DNA of 64,000 nucleotides from an uncultured Pelagibacteraceae bacterium (GTDB taxonomy: Bacteria > Pseudomonadota > Alphaproteobacteria > Pelagibacterales > Pelagibacteraceae): the NCBI GenBank assembly GCA_902618975.1, contig CACNCN010000004.1:1-64000 (forward strand). Reading direction: 5' to 3'. Shown here piece by piece: positions 30,780-41,066 of this stretch. Every line of letters begins with the position of its first letter. Position 1 is the stretch's first letter. A program made the translations under genes and the position numbers. Below the pieces are notes generated by a model. The model was not told where the DNA came from. It worked only from the letters and a program-made list of their open reading frames with translations, and made no database searches.

Positions 30780-31786
30780 TAAGAAGGTTTATGAAGATAT
30801 TCTACAATATCACACAATCTATTAGAAAAACCCCACTCATTATCATACCAAGCTGAAATTTTACCCATATTATTTCCAACAACACTTGTTAAAGTTTTAT
30901 CCACTATAGACGAAGCGGGATTATGGTTAAAATCAATAGACACAAGTTTTTCATTTGTTACATCCAAAACTTTTTTTTGGTACATATTACTGTATTCATC
31001 TAACACTGAATTTATTTTATCTACACTTAAATTTTTTTTCGTACAGAAAACCAACTCTATAAGAGAAACATTTGGAGTAGGTACACGCATAGCTATACCC
31101 TCTAGTTTCCCTTTGAGAGATGGTATGATTTCACCAATAGCTTGTGATGCACCAGTTGAGGTAGGCACAATGGACTGACTTGCAGATCTAGCTCTTCTTG
31201 GATCTTTATGTGAATTATCTAGAATTCTTTGGTCACTAGTAAACGAGTGAATAGTGGTCATAAAACCTTTTTCTATCTCAAAATTATTATTTAAAACATG
31301 AGCTACTGGAGCAAGACAGTTTGTGGTGCATGATGCGGCCGATATAATTTTATGATCTTTATTTATTTCTTTTTCATTAACACCAAATACAACAGTCTTA
31401 TCTGCATTTTTACAAGGAGCAGAAACAATAACTTTTTTGGCACCATTCTTCAAATGTGAAATTAATTTTTCCTTAGAATTAAATTTTCCTGTACATTCAA
31501 ATACGTAGTCTACATCATATTTTTTCCAATTTATCTTTTTTAATTCTGTTTCTTGATTGAAAGAAATTTTATTTTTATTAATAAAGATATGATTTTCATC
31601 GAAATTTATTTCAGCATTAAATTTACCATGTATAGAGTCATATTTTAATAAAGCAGAACACGCTTCTGAGTTTGTTCGATTATTAATATGCTTAATTTCA
31701 ATATTTTTATACTGATTTTCATATATTGCTCTTAACACCATTCTTCCTATTCTTCCCATCCCATTTATACCAACTTTTATTTTCAT
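30779..31786 (-). CDS. gap: Glyceraldehyde-3-phosphate dehydrogenase
   Basis: '[18 protein letters not shown]', '[18 protein letters not shown]', '[12 protein letters not shown]'. Confidence 0.97.
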   Translation of the reverse strand: MKIKVGINGMGRIGRMVLRAIYENQYKNIEIKHINNRTNSEACSALLKYDSIHGKFNAEINFDENHIFINKNKISFNQETELKKINWKKYDVDYVFECTGKFNSKEKLISHLKNGAKKVIVSAPCKNADKTVVFGVNEKEINKDHKIISAASCTTNCLAPVAHVLNNNFEIEKGFMTTIHSFTSDQRILDNSHKDPRRARSASQSIVPTSTGASQAIGEIIPSLKGKLEGIAMRVPTPNVSLIELVFCTKKNLSVDKINSVLDEYSNMYQKKVLDVTNEKLVSIDFNHNPASSIVDKTLTSVVGNNMGKISAWYDNEWGFSNRLCDIVEYLHKPS

Positions 31787-33726
31787 AATTTTGATTTAAT
31801 CCTATTAATTATATTCTTAGTATTTAAACCAAAATAATTGTATATTTCTTTGTAAGGTGCACTTTTACCAAAATCATTAATTCCAAAATTTAGTCCATTA
31901 TCCCCAGTATATTTTTTCCAATAACTTGTTTCAGATGCTTCAATAGATACAACTAGTTTGGTCTCTTTCAAAATTTTTTTTTTATAAGCATTATTTTGTT
32001 GGTCAAACAATTCCTGACAGGGCATCGATATAATTTTACAATAAATACTCTCTGTGGCTAATTTATGACCAATATCACATGCCAAACTAGTTTCAGAACC
32101 GGAAGAGATAATTGTTAAATTAATTTTTTTTCTTGTCCTCAAAATTTCATAACCCCCCTTTGCAGAATGGTTAATATTAGAATTTTTAGTTCTAACAGGA
32201 TTAATTCCTTGTCTTGTTAAAGCTATTACACTTGGTGTCCTCTTGTTTTGGATAGCTAGTGTCCAGCATTCAAAAGTCTCTTGTAAATCTGCAGGCCTAA
32301 ATACATTTAGGTTTGGAATTGATCTAAGGCTAGTTAATTGTTCAATTGGTTGATGGGTAGGTCCATCCTCTCCAAGACCTATGGAGTCGTGTGTAAAAAC
32401 GTAAATTACTCTTTGTTTCATCATTGCAGCTAATCTAATTGAAGGTTTACAATAATCACTAAATATTAAAAAAGTTCCACCATATGGAATTAAATTACTA
32501 TGTAATGATATTCCATTCATTATGCCACACATAGCATGTTCTCTAACGCCATAGTGTATATAGTTGCCAGAAAAATTTCCTGGTTTGATAATTTTGTGAT
32601 ATTTAGTTTTTGTATTATTTGAACCTGCTAAGTCTGCCGAACCACCTACTAGGTTAGGTAATTTGGAAAATACATCTAAAAACATTTCTGACGTTTTTCT
32701 GGTTGCAATAGGTTTTAAATTTTTTAAATATTCATCTTTAATTCTATTAAGTGAATTATTTAATCTATTAAAATTTATACTTTCATTAATTATTTTATTA
32801 CCCTTGAAATTATTTTTTTTTGCATTTTTGCCAGCTTTCTCTCCTATTTTTCTCCACTCAACTAATAAATTTTTTGGAATTTGAAATGGCTGAAAATTCC
32901 ATTTTAATTTTTTTCTAACTAATTTTACTTCATCCTCACCTAAAGGACTTCCATGAGCTGAAGATTTTCCACTTTTATTTGGTGAACCAAATCCAATAGT
33001 AGTTTTGCAGGAAATTGCTGTAGGTTTCTGAGATTTTTGTGCTTTATTCAATGCTCTAGATATTTCTCTAAAATTATGACCATCTATTTTCAAATAATTC
33101 CAACCGTAACTTTTAAACCTTTTTTCATGATCATCTGAAACTGCTAAACTGGTAGGTCCATCGATCGACACAGAATTATTGTCAAACAGTAAAATAAGAT
33201 TTTTCAATTTTAAGTGTCCAGCAAGACTTAGTGCTTCATGACTTATCCCTTCCATTAAACAACCATCTCCAGCTAGAACGTAAGTTTTATGATTAATTTT
33301 ATTTTTTCCATTTTGTTTTTTTAAAAACTCCTCTGATATTGCAAAACCAACTGCGTTAGAAATTCCCTGTCCCAATGGTCCAGTTGTAGTTTCGATTCCA
33401 CTGTCAGGATGATATTCAGGATGGCCTGCGCAAATAGAATTTATTTGTCTAAAGTTTTTTATGTCATTTAATGATATACTTTTGTATCCAGTTAAATAAA
33501 GCAAAGAATAAAGAAGCATAGATCCATGTCCAGCTGAAAGAACAAACCTATCTCTATTAATCCAACTTGGATTTCTTGGGTCAAATCTTAAAAAATCTTT
33601 GAATAATACCGTAGCAACATCCGCCATTCCCATTGGCATACCAGGATGGCCAGAATTTGCTTTTTGTATTGCATCAATTGACAAAAACCTTATTGCATTA
33701 GCAAGATCTCTATTATTTATTCTCAA
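31783..33726 (-). CDS. tkt: Transketolase
   Basis: '[21 protein letters not shown]', '[18 protein letters not shown]', '[18 protein letters not shown]'. Confidence 0.97.
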   Translation of the reverse strand: MRINNRDLANAIRFLSIDAIQKANSGHPGMPMGMADVATVLFKDFLRFDPRNPSWINRDRFVLSAGHGSMLLYSLLYLTGYKSISLNDIKNFRQINSICAGHPEYHPDSGIETTTGPLGQGISNAVGFAISEEFLKKQNGKNKINHKTYVLAGDGCLMEGISHEALSLAGHLKLKNLILLFDNNSVSIDGPTSLAVSDDHEKRFKSYGWNYLKIDGHNFREISRALNKAQKSQKPTAISCKTTIGFGSPNKSGKSSAHGSPLGEDEVKLVRKKLKWNFQPFQIPKNLLVEWRKIGEKAGKNAKKNNFKGNKIINESINFNRLNNSLNRIKDEYLKNLKPIATRKTSEMFLDVFSKLPNLVGGSADLAGSNNTKTKYHKIIKPGNFSGNYIHYGVREHAMCGIMNGISLHSNLIPYGGTFLIFSDYCKPSIRLAAMMKQRVIYVFTHDSIGLGEDGPTHQPIEQLTSLRSIPNLNVFRPADLQETFECWTLAIQNKRTPSVIALTRQGINPVRTKNSNINHSAKGGYEILRTRKKINLTIISSGSETSLACDIGHKLATESIYCKIISMPCQELFDQQNNAYKKKILKETKLVVSIEASETSYWKKYTGDNGLNFGINDFGKSAPYKEIYNYFGLNTKNIINRIKSKL

Positions 33727-33776
33727 AAGTTATCCTGTGTAGACTTAGATGATTCTATTTAATAGTATAGATATAT

Positions 33777-34100
33777 ATGAAAACTTTTAATGAAAAAGCA
33801 AAAAAACTCGAGGATGTGCTAAAAAAACTAAATCAAATTAATCCAAAAAATATTAATGTGGATAAAAAAGTCGAGTTAATTCAGAACCAAAAAAATCAAT
33901 TAGAAATTGAAAAATCCGAATTACAATCAAAATATAATATATTAGAAAAAGAATATGACAATTTAAAATTACGATTTAACAAAATTCAAGCTTTAAAAGA
34001 AAAAGAATTTGAAAAAGAAAAAAAATTTGAAGAGAAAATTGATGAATTAAATCAAGAAACAGATATCTTAATAAACGAAATTGATAAATGGCAAATGTAA
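33777..34100 (+). CDS. Small coiled-coil protein upstream of zapA (function unknown)
   Basis: 107 aa, strongly heptad/charged (KVELIQNQKNQLEIEKSELQSKYNILEKEYDNLKLRFNK); overlaps zapA by 13 bp. Confidence 0.75.
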   Translation: MKTFNEKAKKLEDVLKKLNQINPKNINVDKKVELIQNQKNQLEIEKSELQSKYNILEKEYDNLKLRFNKIQALKEKEFEKEKKFEEKIDELNQETDILINEIDKWQM

Positions 34101-34537
34101 ATATTAAATTTAACGGAAAAGAATTTCTTTTATCTTGTGAAAATGGACAGGAGGATCATTTAGAGGAACTTGCTTTAGTGCTTAATGAAAAGTTCGACAA
34201 ACTTAAATCTTCTTTAGGAAATATTGGTGAAAATAAATTACTTTTGATCACAGCAATTACGATTGTTGATGAATACTTTGAAACAAAAAAAAATATTGAA
34301 ATTAAAAAAAAAGAGATAATTAACTTAAAAGACAAATTCAAAGAGCTTAAATTTTTAGTTAATAATTATAGAGATGAAAAAGAAAGTTACATCGAAAAAT
34401 TACAGTCTGATATTCAAGAACTAAGAAACGACTTAGATGCTAATAAAAATGAGTATAGTAAAATTATTGAAAAAGCGTCTAATGAAATTGAAGAGTTTTT
34501 AGAAAAAACTCGCAAAGAGACATCTATACAACAATAA
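34088..34537 (+). CDS. zapA: Cell division protein ZapA-like
   Basis: 'ANVNIKFNGKEFLLSCENGQEDHLEELALVLNEKFDKLKSSLG...LLLITAITIVDEYFE'. Confidence 0.88.
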   Translation: MANVNIKFNGKEFLLSCENGQEDHLEELALVLNEKFDKLKSSLGNIGENKLLLITAITIVDEYFETKKNIEIKKKEIINLKDKFKELKFLVNNYRDEKESYIEKLQSDIQELRNDLDANKNEYSKIIEKASNEIEEFLEKTRKETSIQQ

Positions 34538-34539
34538 AA

Positions 34540-35085
34540 GTGTTAAAATCAAAATTAAGATCAAAACTGATAAAATTAAGAAAATTAAAATTTAATAAAA
34601 ATTTTAAAATCAACTTTCAAAAAATAAAATACTTAATTAATAAATCAAATTTAAAAAAACCCATAATAGGTGGTTACTATCCAGTAAATTACGAGATAGA
34701 TTGTTTGGAAATTTTAGAAAATTTAGAAAAACAAAAATTTAGAATATGTCTACCAAAAATAAAAAAAAATAATTTAATGAACTTTTATGAGTATTCTTTT
34801 AAAGATCCATTGGCAATTAACAAATATGGTATCCCAGAGACAATAAGTAAAAATATTATTACACCAGATATTTTGTTTGTACCACTTTTGGGATTTGATA
34901 AAAAAAGGTTTAGACTTGGCTATGGTGGAGGATATTACGATAGATATATTGATAAGTTTGAAAATAAAAAAAAAATATTTACTATCGGTTTAGCTTATTC
35001 TTTTCAGTATGTAGAGAAACTACCTATTGAAAATTTTGATAAAAATTTAAATTATGTAATTACAAATAAAAAAATTTATAAATGA
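34540..35085 (+). CDS. 5-formyltetrahydrofolate cyclo-ligase (GTG start)
   Basis: 'IIGGYYPVNYEID', 'PDILFVPLLGFDKKRFRLGYGGGYYDRYID'. Confidence 0.93.
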   Translation: MLKSKLRSKLIKLRKLKFNKNFKINFQKIKYLINKSNLKKPIIGGYYPVNYEIDCLEILENLEKQKFRICLPKIKKNNLMNFYEYSFKDPLAINKYGIPETISKNIITPDILFVPLLGFDKKRFRLGYGGGYYDRYIDKFENKKKIFTIGLAYSFQYVEKLPIENFDKNLNYVITNKKIYK

Positions 35086-35885
35086 AAATTCTTTTTCTTG
35101 GAGATGTTGTTGGAAACTCAGGTTGCGAAGCCATAAAAAAAAATTTATCAAAAATTTTAATAGAAAAAGAAATAAATTTTGTAGTTATCAACGGTGAAAA
35201 TTCATTTAATTCAGGTACAGGTATAAGCGAAAACATTACAAATGAGCTTATTTCTTGCGGTGTAGATGTAATTACAACTGGCAATCATGTTTGGGATCAA
35301 AAAGAAACTTTTGATTTTATTAAAAATGAGAAAAGATTACTTAGACCTTATAATCTTATTGGTGATCTACCAGGACATGGATTTGGTATATATAACTCGA
35401 GAGATGGTTATAAAGTAGGCGTATTAAATATAATGGGTAATGTCTTTATGAAAAAATGTGAAAATGTATTTGAGGTTTCAAAAAACTTTTTGAATCAATA
35501 TAAACTTAAACAAAACTATGATTTTCTAATCGTAGATTTTCACGGAGAAATAACAAGTGAGAAAATGGCAATAGGACATTTGTTTGATGGAAATGCTACA
35601 TTAGTAATTGGCACTCATACTCATGTTCCTACAAATGACGCAAGGATCTTAGAAAATGGAACCGCTTATCAGACAGATGCTGGTATGTGTGGAGATTATA
35701 ATTCTGTAATAGGAATGGATAAATCTAATTCTCTAAACAGGTTCTTTAAAAAAAGCTCTATTTCACATTTCCCCGCGAACGGAACAGCAACAATTTGCGG
35801 AGCAATTGTTGAAGCGAATAATAAAAACGGTTTGGCAAAAACAATTGATAGTTTTATTTTTGGTGGAGAATTACAAAAGAAATAA
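35082..35885 (+). CDS. YmdB-family metallophosphoesterase
   Basis: 'KILFLGDVVGNSG', 'VVINGENSFNSGTGISENIT', 'TTGNHVWDQKE', 'VDFHGEITSEKMAIGHLFDGNATLVIGTHTHVPTND'. Confidence 0.92.
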   Translation: MKILFLGDVVGNSGCEAIKKNLSKILIEKEINFVVINGENSFNSGTGISENITNELISCGVDVITTGNHVWDQKETFDFIKNEKRLLRPYNLIGDLPGHGFGIYNSRDGYKVGVLNIMGNVFMKKCENVFEVSKNFLNQYKLKQNYDFLIVDFHGEITSEKMAIGHLFDGNATLVIGTHTHVPTNDARILENGTAYQTDAGMCGDYNSVIGMDKSNSLNRFFKKSSISHFPANGTATICGAIVEANNKNGLAKTIDSFIFGGELQKK

Positions 35886-35886
35886 T

Positions 35887-36609
35887 ATGGCTGGTCATTC
35901 TCATTGGGCAGGAATTAAGCACAAAAAGGACAGGACAGACAAAAATAGATCAAAAATTTTTTCAAAATTATCAAGAGAAATTACTGTAGCTGCAAAACTC
36001 GGTGATAAAGATCCTATTATGAATCCAAGGCTTAGGTCTGCAATTCAATCTGCTAGGTCAGCCAACATGCCAAAAGAAAATATTTTGAGAGCGATTGAAA
36101 AATCTCAAAACACAAATGATACAAACTTTGAATCGATTAGATATGAAGGTTTTGGTCCTGATAATGTTGCATGTATTGTTGAAACTTTGACTGATAATAA
36201 AAATAGGACTGCTTCAAATTTAAGAATTATTTTTCAAAAGTTTGATGGATCCTTAGGTACACAAGGCTCAGCTTCACATAATTTTAAACATATAGGAGTA
36301 ATAAAATTTGAAAAATCACAAATTTCTGAGGATTTATTTTTAGAGAAAGCACTTGATGTAGGGGCTGAAGATTATCTAATAAAAGCTAATCATTATGAAA
36401 TTCAATGTGAAAAATCTAAAATATATAGAATTAAAAAAGAATTAGAAAAAAAGATTGAAAATTTTATTTCTACAGAGATAGAATGGTTACCCTTTACAAC
36501 TGTTCCCGCAGAAAAAATAGATTTACAAAAATATTCAAAATTTATACAGAGTTTAAATGATGACGATGACGTTCAAAAAGTATATACAAATTTAGATAAC
36601 CAAACATAA
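35887..36609 (+). CDS. yebC: YebC/PmpR-family regulatory protein
   Basis: 'MAGHSHWAGIKHKKDRTDKNRSKIFSKLSREITVAAKLGD'; ATG at 35887 preferred over the longer listed start. Confidence 0.95.
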   Translation: MAGHSHWAGIKHKKDRTDKNRSKIFSKLSREITVAAKLGDKDPIMNPRLRSAIQSARSANMPKENILRAIEKSQNTNDTNFESIRYEGFGPDNVACIVETLTDNKNRTASNLRIIFQKFDGSLGTQGSASHNFKHIGVIKFEKSQISEDLFLEKALDVGAEDYLIKANHYEIQCEKSKIYRIKKELEKKIENFISTEIEWLPFTTVPAEKIDLQKYSKFIQSLNDDDDVQKVYTNLDNQT

Positions 36610-36614
36610 TTTTT

Positions 36615-37109
36615 ATGTATATAATAGGAATTGATCCAGGGATTTCAGGCGCAATTTGTTTTTTTGAAAATGGAAAAGTTATAGATGTATTAGAAATGCC
36701 ATCGATGGCAGAAGGTAAAAAAAACAAAAAACAGGTAAATGGAGCACAAATATACTCTGAAATTAATTCAAGAATTAAAGATAAGCCAAAAAATCAAATT
36801 TGTGTGGTAATAGAGCATGTTTCAGCCATGCCAGGACAGGGAGTAACAAGCATGTTTAATTTTGGACAATCTTTTGGTGTGTTAAAGGGTATTTGTTCGG
36901 CTATGCAGTTATCAATGTATTTTGTTAGACCTGCAAAATGGAAAAAATATTTTAATTTGATAAAAACTGAAAAACAGGCAAGTAGAACTAAAGTAATTGA
37001 GATCTTTCCTTATATTGCGCCAATTTTATCAAAAAAAAAAGATATAAATAAAGCAGATGCAATTTTAATTGCCAGTTTTTTTTATAATACTTACAAATCA
37101 TCTGTATAG
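36615..37109 (+). CDS. RuvC-like Holliday junction nuclease (non-canonical subtype)
   Basis: 'IIGIDPGISGAICFFENG', 'VVIEHVSAMPGQGVTSMFNFGQSFGVLKGI', 'INKADAILIASF' preserve the acidic RNase H-fold positions. Confidence 0.8.
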   Translation: MYIIGIDPGISGAICFFENGKVIDVLEMPSMAEGKKNKKQVNGAQIYSEINSRIKDKPKNQICVVIEHVSAMPGQGVTSMFNFGQSFGVLKGICSAMQLSMYFVRPAKWKKYFNLIKTEKQASRTKVIEIFPYIAPILSKKKDINKADAILIASFFYNTYKSSV

Positions 37110-37160
37110 AAGATTTATTCAAGACAAATTGATGACACAATTTAGTGTGAAAAATTATTT

Positions 37161-37832
37161 ATGGAAGCAGATATTGCCTCACAAGCTGTAGGGTTAAGTA
37201 GTAACGATTTTTCTATAATTAAGCTTTTCTTAAGAGCAGATATAATTGTTAAATCAGTAATTATAATGTTAATTGCTGCATCAATTTACTCATGGGCAAT
37301 TATATTTGATAAGTACAAATTATTTAAAAAAATAAATAAATCCTCTGAAGAATTTGAAGAGAAATTTTGGAAGTCAAAATCTGCAGAAACATTTTTTAAT
37401 AATTTACCAGCTAACATCGATGACCCTATGGCGAAAGTTTTCAAAAATTCAATGCAAATAGTTATGAAAACCAGATCAAGGACTAACATTAACGAGAGGT
37501 TGAGTAGTACCTTAAATTCAAATATTGAAAAACAGATGATTATAATTGAAAAAAATTTTACTTTTTTAGCTACAGTTGGTTCAACTGCGCCGTTCATAGG
37601 ACTTTTTGGAACAGTTTGGGGTATTATGAATTCTTTTCAATCAATTGCCATTTCAAGAAATACTAGCCTAGCTATTGTTGCACCAGGTATCGCTGAAGCA
37701 TTATTTGCAACTGCATTAGGTCTTCTAGCTGCAATTCCTGCAGTTGTAGCATATAATAAATTTAATACTGACTCTAAAAACTATTTTCAAAAGTTAGAAA
37801 ATTTTTCGAAAAGATTTATTTCAATTATATAG
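37161..37832 (+). CDS. tolQ: TolQ
   Basis: 'LATVGSTAPFIGLFGTVWGIMNSFQSIA', 'VAPGIAEALFATALGLLAAIPAVVAYN'. Confidence 0.95.
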   Translation: MEADIASQAVGLSSNDFSIIKLFLRADIIVKSVIIMLIAASIYSWAIIFDKYKLFKKINKSSEEFEEKFWKSKSAETFFNNLPANIDDPMAKVFKNSMQIVMKTRSRTNINERLSSTLNSNIEKQMIIIEKNFTFLATVGSTAPFIGLFGTVWGIMNSFQSIAISRNTSLAIVAPGIAEALFATALGLLAAIPAVVAYNKFNTDSKNYFQKLENFSKRFISII

Positions 37833-38249
37833 ATGGCATTTAAAATAAAACGTTCAACCAAGGAACCAATGAGTGAAATAAATGTTACACCCTTTGTTGA
37901 TGTGATGTTAGTTCTTTTAATTATATTTATGGTAACTGCACCTCTTTTAACTGTGGGTGTCCAAGTTGATCTTCCAGAAAGTTCTGCAGACTCGCTCCCT
38001 GAGGAACAAGAGCCATTAACTTTAACAATTAATTCCAAAGGAGAAATATTTATTCAAGAGAGTTTAGTTGATTATGATAATATAATTGCAAAAATTTTGG
38101 CTGTATCTAAGAACAGAACTGATACTAGAATTTATGTTAGAGGTGATAAAACGATAAATTATGGTAGAGTTTTAGAAATAATGGGTATGCTGTCAGGATC
38201 AGGTTTTACAAAAGTTGCTTTAATTTCTGAGCCATATAAAGAACGTTAA
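37833..38249 (+). CDS. tolR: TolR / ExbD-family protein
   Basis: 'MSEINVTPFVDVMLVLLIIFMVTAPLLTVGVQVDLP'. Confidence 0.95.
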   Translation: MAFKIKRSTKEPMSEINVTPFVDVMLVLLIIFMVTAPLLTVGVQVDLPESSADSLPEEQEPLTLTINSKGEIFIQESLVDYDNIIAKILAVSKNRTDTRIYVRGDKTINYGRVLEIMGMLSGSGFTKVALISEPYKER

Positions 38250-38254
38250 AAAAA

Positions 38255-39061
38255 GTGTACAAAAGTTTAATAATTTCTACTGGATTTCATATTTTTATAA
38301 TTCTATTTGCTTTATTTAGTCTACCATTTGTTGCCAAAAAACCTCTAGATATTCCTCCTATTATATCAGTTGAGCTTATACAAATTACTGAAAAGACTAA
38401 TATTCCGTTTGCTCCAAAAGCAAAAAAAATTATTGAAAAGGCTAAGGAAGAAGAAAAGAAGTTAGTTTCAGAACAGGCACCTCCAAAAAAAACAAAAAAA
38501 CCTAAACCAGATTCAATTCCTCTCCCAGATAAGGATATAGTAAAATTAAAAAAACCAGAGGAAAAACAAAATCCAGTAAAAGATGACAGTAAAGTAAAAC
38601 AAGTCTCAGAATTTGAAAAAAAAGAGATATTTGATCCTACCGATATAGCAGCACTGATAGATAAATCAAAAGAAAATATAGCCGAAACTGATAAAATATC
38701 AAAAAACATTACTCAGTCTCAAGATAAGTCGTTAAATGTCACAGGACTTACACTTAGTGAAGAGGATGCATTAAAGGCGCAAATATTTGGTTGTTGGAGT
38801 ATACCTTTGGGTTTGCCTTATAACAAAAATTTATTAGTGAGGATTAAACTTAAGTTAAAACCAGATGGTACTATTATTGACTCTGAAATACTTGATCATG
38901 CTAGAATGAATAAACCAGGACAAAATTTTTATAGAGTTTTAGCGGAAAGTGCATTAAGAGCTGTACAGTTGTGTCAACCATTAAGAGTTCCATCAACAGG
39001 TTATGAAAGATGGAAAAATATACAACTTAATTTCGACGCAAGAGAAATGTTAGAGGGATAA
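38255..39061 (+). CDS. tolA: TolA-like protein
   Basis: One N-terminal TM, K/P/E-rich middle, C-terminal TonB/TolA-like domain; between tolR and tolB. GTG start. Confidence 0.85.
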   Translation: MYKSLIISTGFHIFIILFALFSLPFVAKKPLDIPPIISVELIQITEKTNIPFAPKAKKIIEKAKEEEKKLVSEQAPPKKTKKPKPDSIPLPDKDIVKLKKPEEKQNPVKDDSKVKQVSEFEKKEIFDPTDIAALIDKSKENIAETDKISKNITQSQDKSLNVTGLTLSEEDALKAQIFGCWSIPLGLPYNKNLLVRIKLKLKPDGTIIDSEILDHARMNKPGQNFYRVLAESALRAVQLCQPLRVPSTGYERWKNIQLNFDAREMLEG

Positions 39062-40404
39062 TGATAGTTTTTAGAATTTTTTTTATTTTATTATTATTTT
39101 CATTAAACCAAGCTAAAGCTCTTATTGAAGTAGATATTACAAGAGGAAACCTTAATCCTCTTCCAGTAGCTGTTTCGCCTTTATTTTCAGAAGACGAAAC
39201 TAATAAAAAAATTAATGATAAAATAAGAATAAATAATCTTGGCGAAGAAATTTCAATAGTTATAGAAAATAACTTGAGAGCAACAGGCCTTTTTAACCCT
39301 TTAGACAAAAAGGCTTTTTTGCAAACACCCGACTTAGCACATCTAAAGCCAAGATTTGAAGATTGGACATTAATTAAAGCTCAAGCGTTAATAACTGGAA
39401 AGGTTAAATATGATGATAATAAATTAAGAGTAGAATTTAGACTTTGGGATGTCTTAGCAGCAAAAGAAATGATAGCATTAGCATTTACTACAGTACCAAC
39501 AAATTGGAGAAGAATAGGTCACATAATTTCCGACAAGATATATGAAAGACTTACTGGAGAAAAAGGGTATTTTGATACCAGAATTATTTATGTAGCAGAA
39601 GAAGGTCCAAAAACTAAAAGAATAAAAAAATTAGCAATAATGGATCAAGATGGGGCTAATACTAAATATCTTACTTTAGGAAATGAACTTGTTTTAACAC
39701 CAAGATTTAATCCAACAAATCAAATGGTAACATACTTATCCTATTTTAAAAATTTGCCACGAGTTTATCTGCTTGATATTGAAACTGGTATCCAAGAGGT
39801 TGTAGGAGATTTTCCCGGCATGACCTTTGCTCCAAGATTTTCTCCAAATGGAAAAAAGATTATAATGAGTTTTGCTAAAGATGGTAATTCTGATATTTAT
39901 ACCATGGATCTTGAAAGTAGAATTGTTGAACGAATTACAAATCACCCATCAATAGATACCTCCCCGTCTTATTCACCAGATGGAGAATTTATAACATTTA
40001 ATTCTGACCGAAGTGGCTTCCAGCAAATTTATGTAATGAGAAAAAACGGAAGTGACGTTAAAAGAATTTCTTTCGGTAAAGGTCTTTATGGTACACCTGT
40101 TTGGTCTCCAAGAGGAGACTTGATAGCCTTCACAAAGTTGCACAAAGGAAAATTTTATATTGGGGTAATGAGAACAGATGGCACTGGGGAAAGATTGTTA
40201 ACAGAGAACTATTATCAAGAGGCTCCATCCTGGTCACCTAATGGTAGGGTTTTAATTTTTTACCGTGAGACTAAAACTGATGAAAAGGGAGATGGTTTTT
40301 CAGCCAAATTATGGTCTATAGATCTCACCGGTTATAATGAGAGAAAAGTTTATACCGAAACAGATGGATCAGACCCTTCATGGTCCTCATTATTGAGTAA
40401 TTAA
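39061..40404 (+). CDS. tolB: TolB
   Basis: Repeated '[27 protein letters not shown]', '[23 protein letters not shown]' beta-propeller repeats. Confidence 0.96.
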   Translation: MIVFRIFFILLLFSLNQAKALIEVDITRGNLNPLPVAVSPLFSEDETNKKINDKIRINNLGEEISIVIENNLRATGLFNPLDKKAFLQTPDLAHLKPRFEDWTLIKAQALITGKVKYDDNKLRVEFRLWDVLAAKEMIALAFTTVPTNWRRIGHIISDKIYERLTGEKGYFDTRIIYVAEEGPKTKRIKKLAIMDQDGANTKYLTLGNELVLTPRFNPTNQMVTYLSYFKNLPRVYLLDIETGIQEVVGDFPGMTFAPRFSPNGKKIIMSFAKDGNSDIYTMDLESRIVERITNHPSIDTSPSYSPDGEFITFNSDRSGFQQIYVMRKNGSDVKRISFGKGLYGTPVWSPRGDLIAFTKLHKGKFYIGVMRTDGTGERLLTENYYQEAPSWSPNGRVLIFYRETKTDEKGDGFSAKLWSIDLTGYNERKVYTETDGSDPSWSSLLSN

Positions 40405-40511
40405 TCCTAAATTGGACAAAATCTTAACAATTATTATTGATTTTATGCTTGAAAGATTTACAAACTTGTGAAAATGTCAGGTTAATTTATATTTATTTAT
40501 TAAGGAGCAGT

Positions 40512-40991
40512 ATGAAATTTAATGAAATTTTCAAAAACATATTTTTAGTAATTGCATTCGGTCTGATTTTATCAGCGTGTGCAACTCAAAAAAAAGTAGA
40601 CTCTCAAATGAAAAGCGATGTTTATACCGGAACTGACACAGTTGAATATTTAGCGAGTGGAGTGCCAGATAGAGTTTTCTTTGCAACAAATGAGTCAGTA
40701 TTAACTACTGCTTCTAGAGATACATTAAGGAAGCAAGCGGCTTGGTTAAGAAAGAATTCAGATATAACTGTTGTACTTGAAGGACATGCTGACGAAAGAG
40801 GAACGAGAGAATATAACTTGGCTTTAGGTGAAAGAAGAGCTAATGCAGCCAAAGATTATTTAATGACATATGGAATTTCCTCAAACAGAATTTCTGTAAT
40901 AAGTTATGGAAAAGAGAGACCGGTAGACTCTGGCTCAAATCCTTTAGCCTGGTCTAAAAATAGAAGATCTGTTACAGTAAAAGCAAATTAA
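40512..40991 (+). CDS. pal: Peptidoglycan-associated lipoprotein Pal
   Basis: Lipobox 'LILSACAT' and OmpA-like 'VVLEGHADERGTREYNLALGERRANAAKDYL'. ATG 40512 preceded by TAAGGAG. Confidence 0.95.
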   Translation: MKFNEIFKNIFLVIAFGLILSACATQKKVDSQMKSDVYTGTDTVEYLASGVPDRVFFATNESVLTTASRDTLRKQAAWLRKNSDITVVLEGHADERGTREYNLALGERRANAAKDYLMTYGISSNRISVISYGKERPVDSGSNPLAWSKNRRSVTVKAN

Positions 40992-41005
40992 TTATTTATT
41001 ATTTT

Positions 41006-41039
41006 AAAGACCCCAAATTTATTTTGGGGTCTTTTTTTT
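41006..41039 (+). terminator. Rho-independent terminator after pal
   Basis: AAAGACCCCAAA / TTTGGGGTCTTT inverted repeat (12 bp stem, 5-nt loop) followed by a T run. Confidence 0.92.
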
Positions 41040-41066
41040 GCCATCTTTATTATTACAAATTAAGTT

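Noticed and set aside
38287-38709. 140-aa minus-strand ORF antisense to tolA
   Set aside because: Reverse translation of the Lys/Glu/Pro-rich TolA linker gives a Phe/Ser-rich pseudo-membrane sequence; no independent support.
39736-39945. Minus-strand ORF in tolB and other short antisense ORFs (e.g. 48315..48527, 62673..62864, 23719..24027)
   Set aside because: All overlap confidently identified core genes on the other strand and show no family signature.
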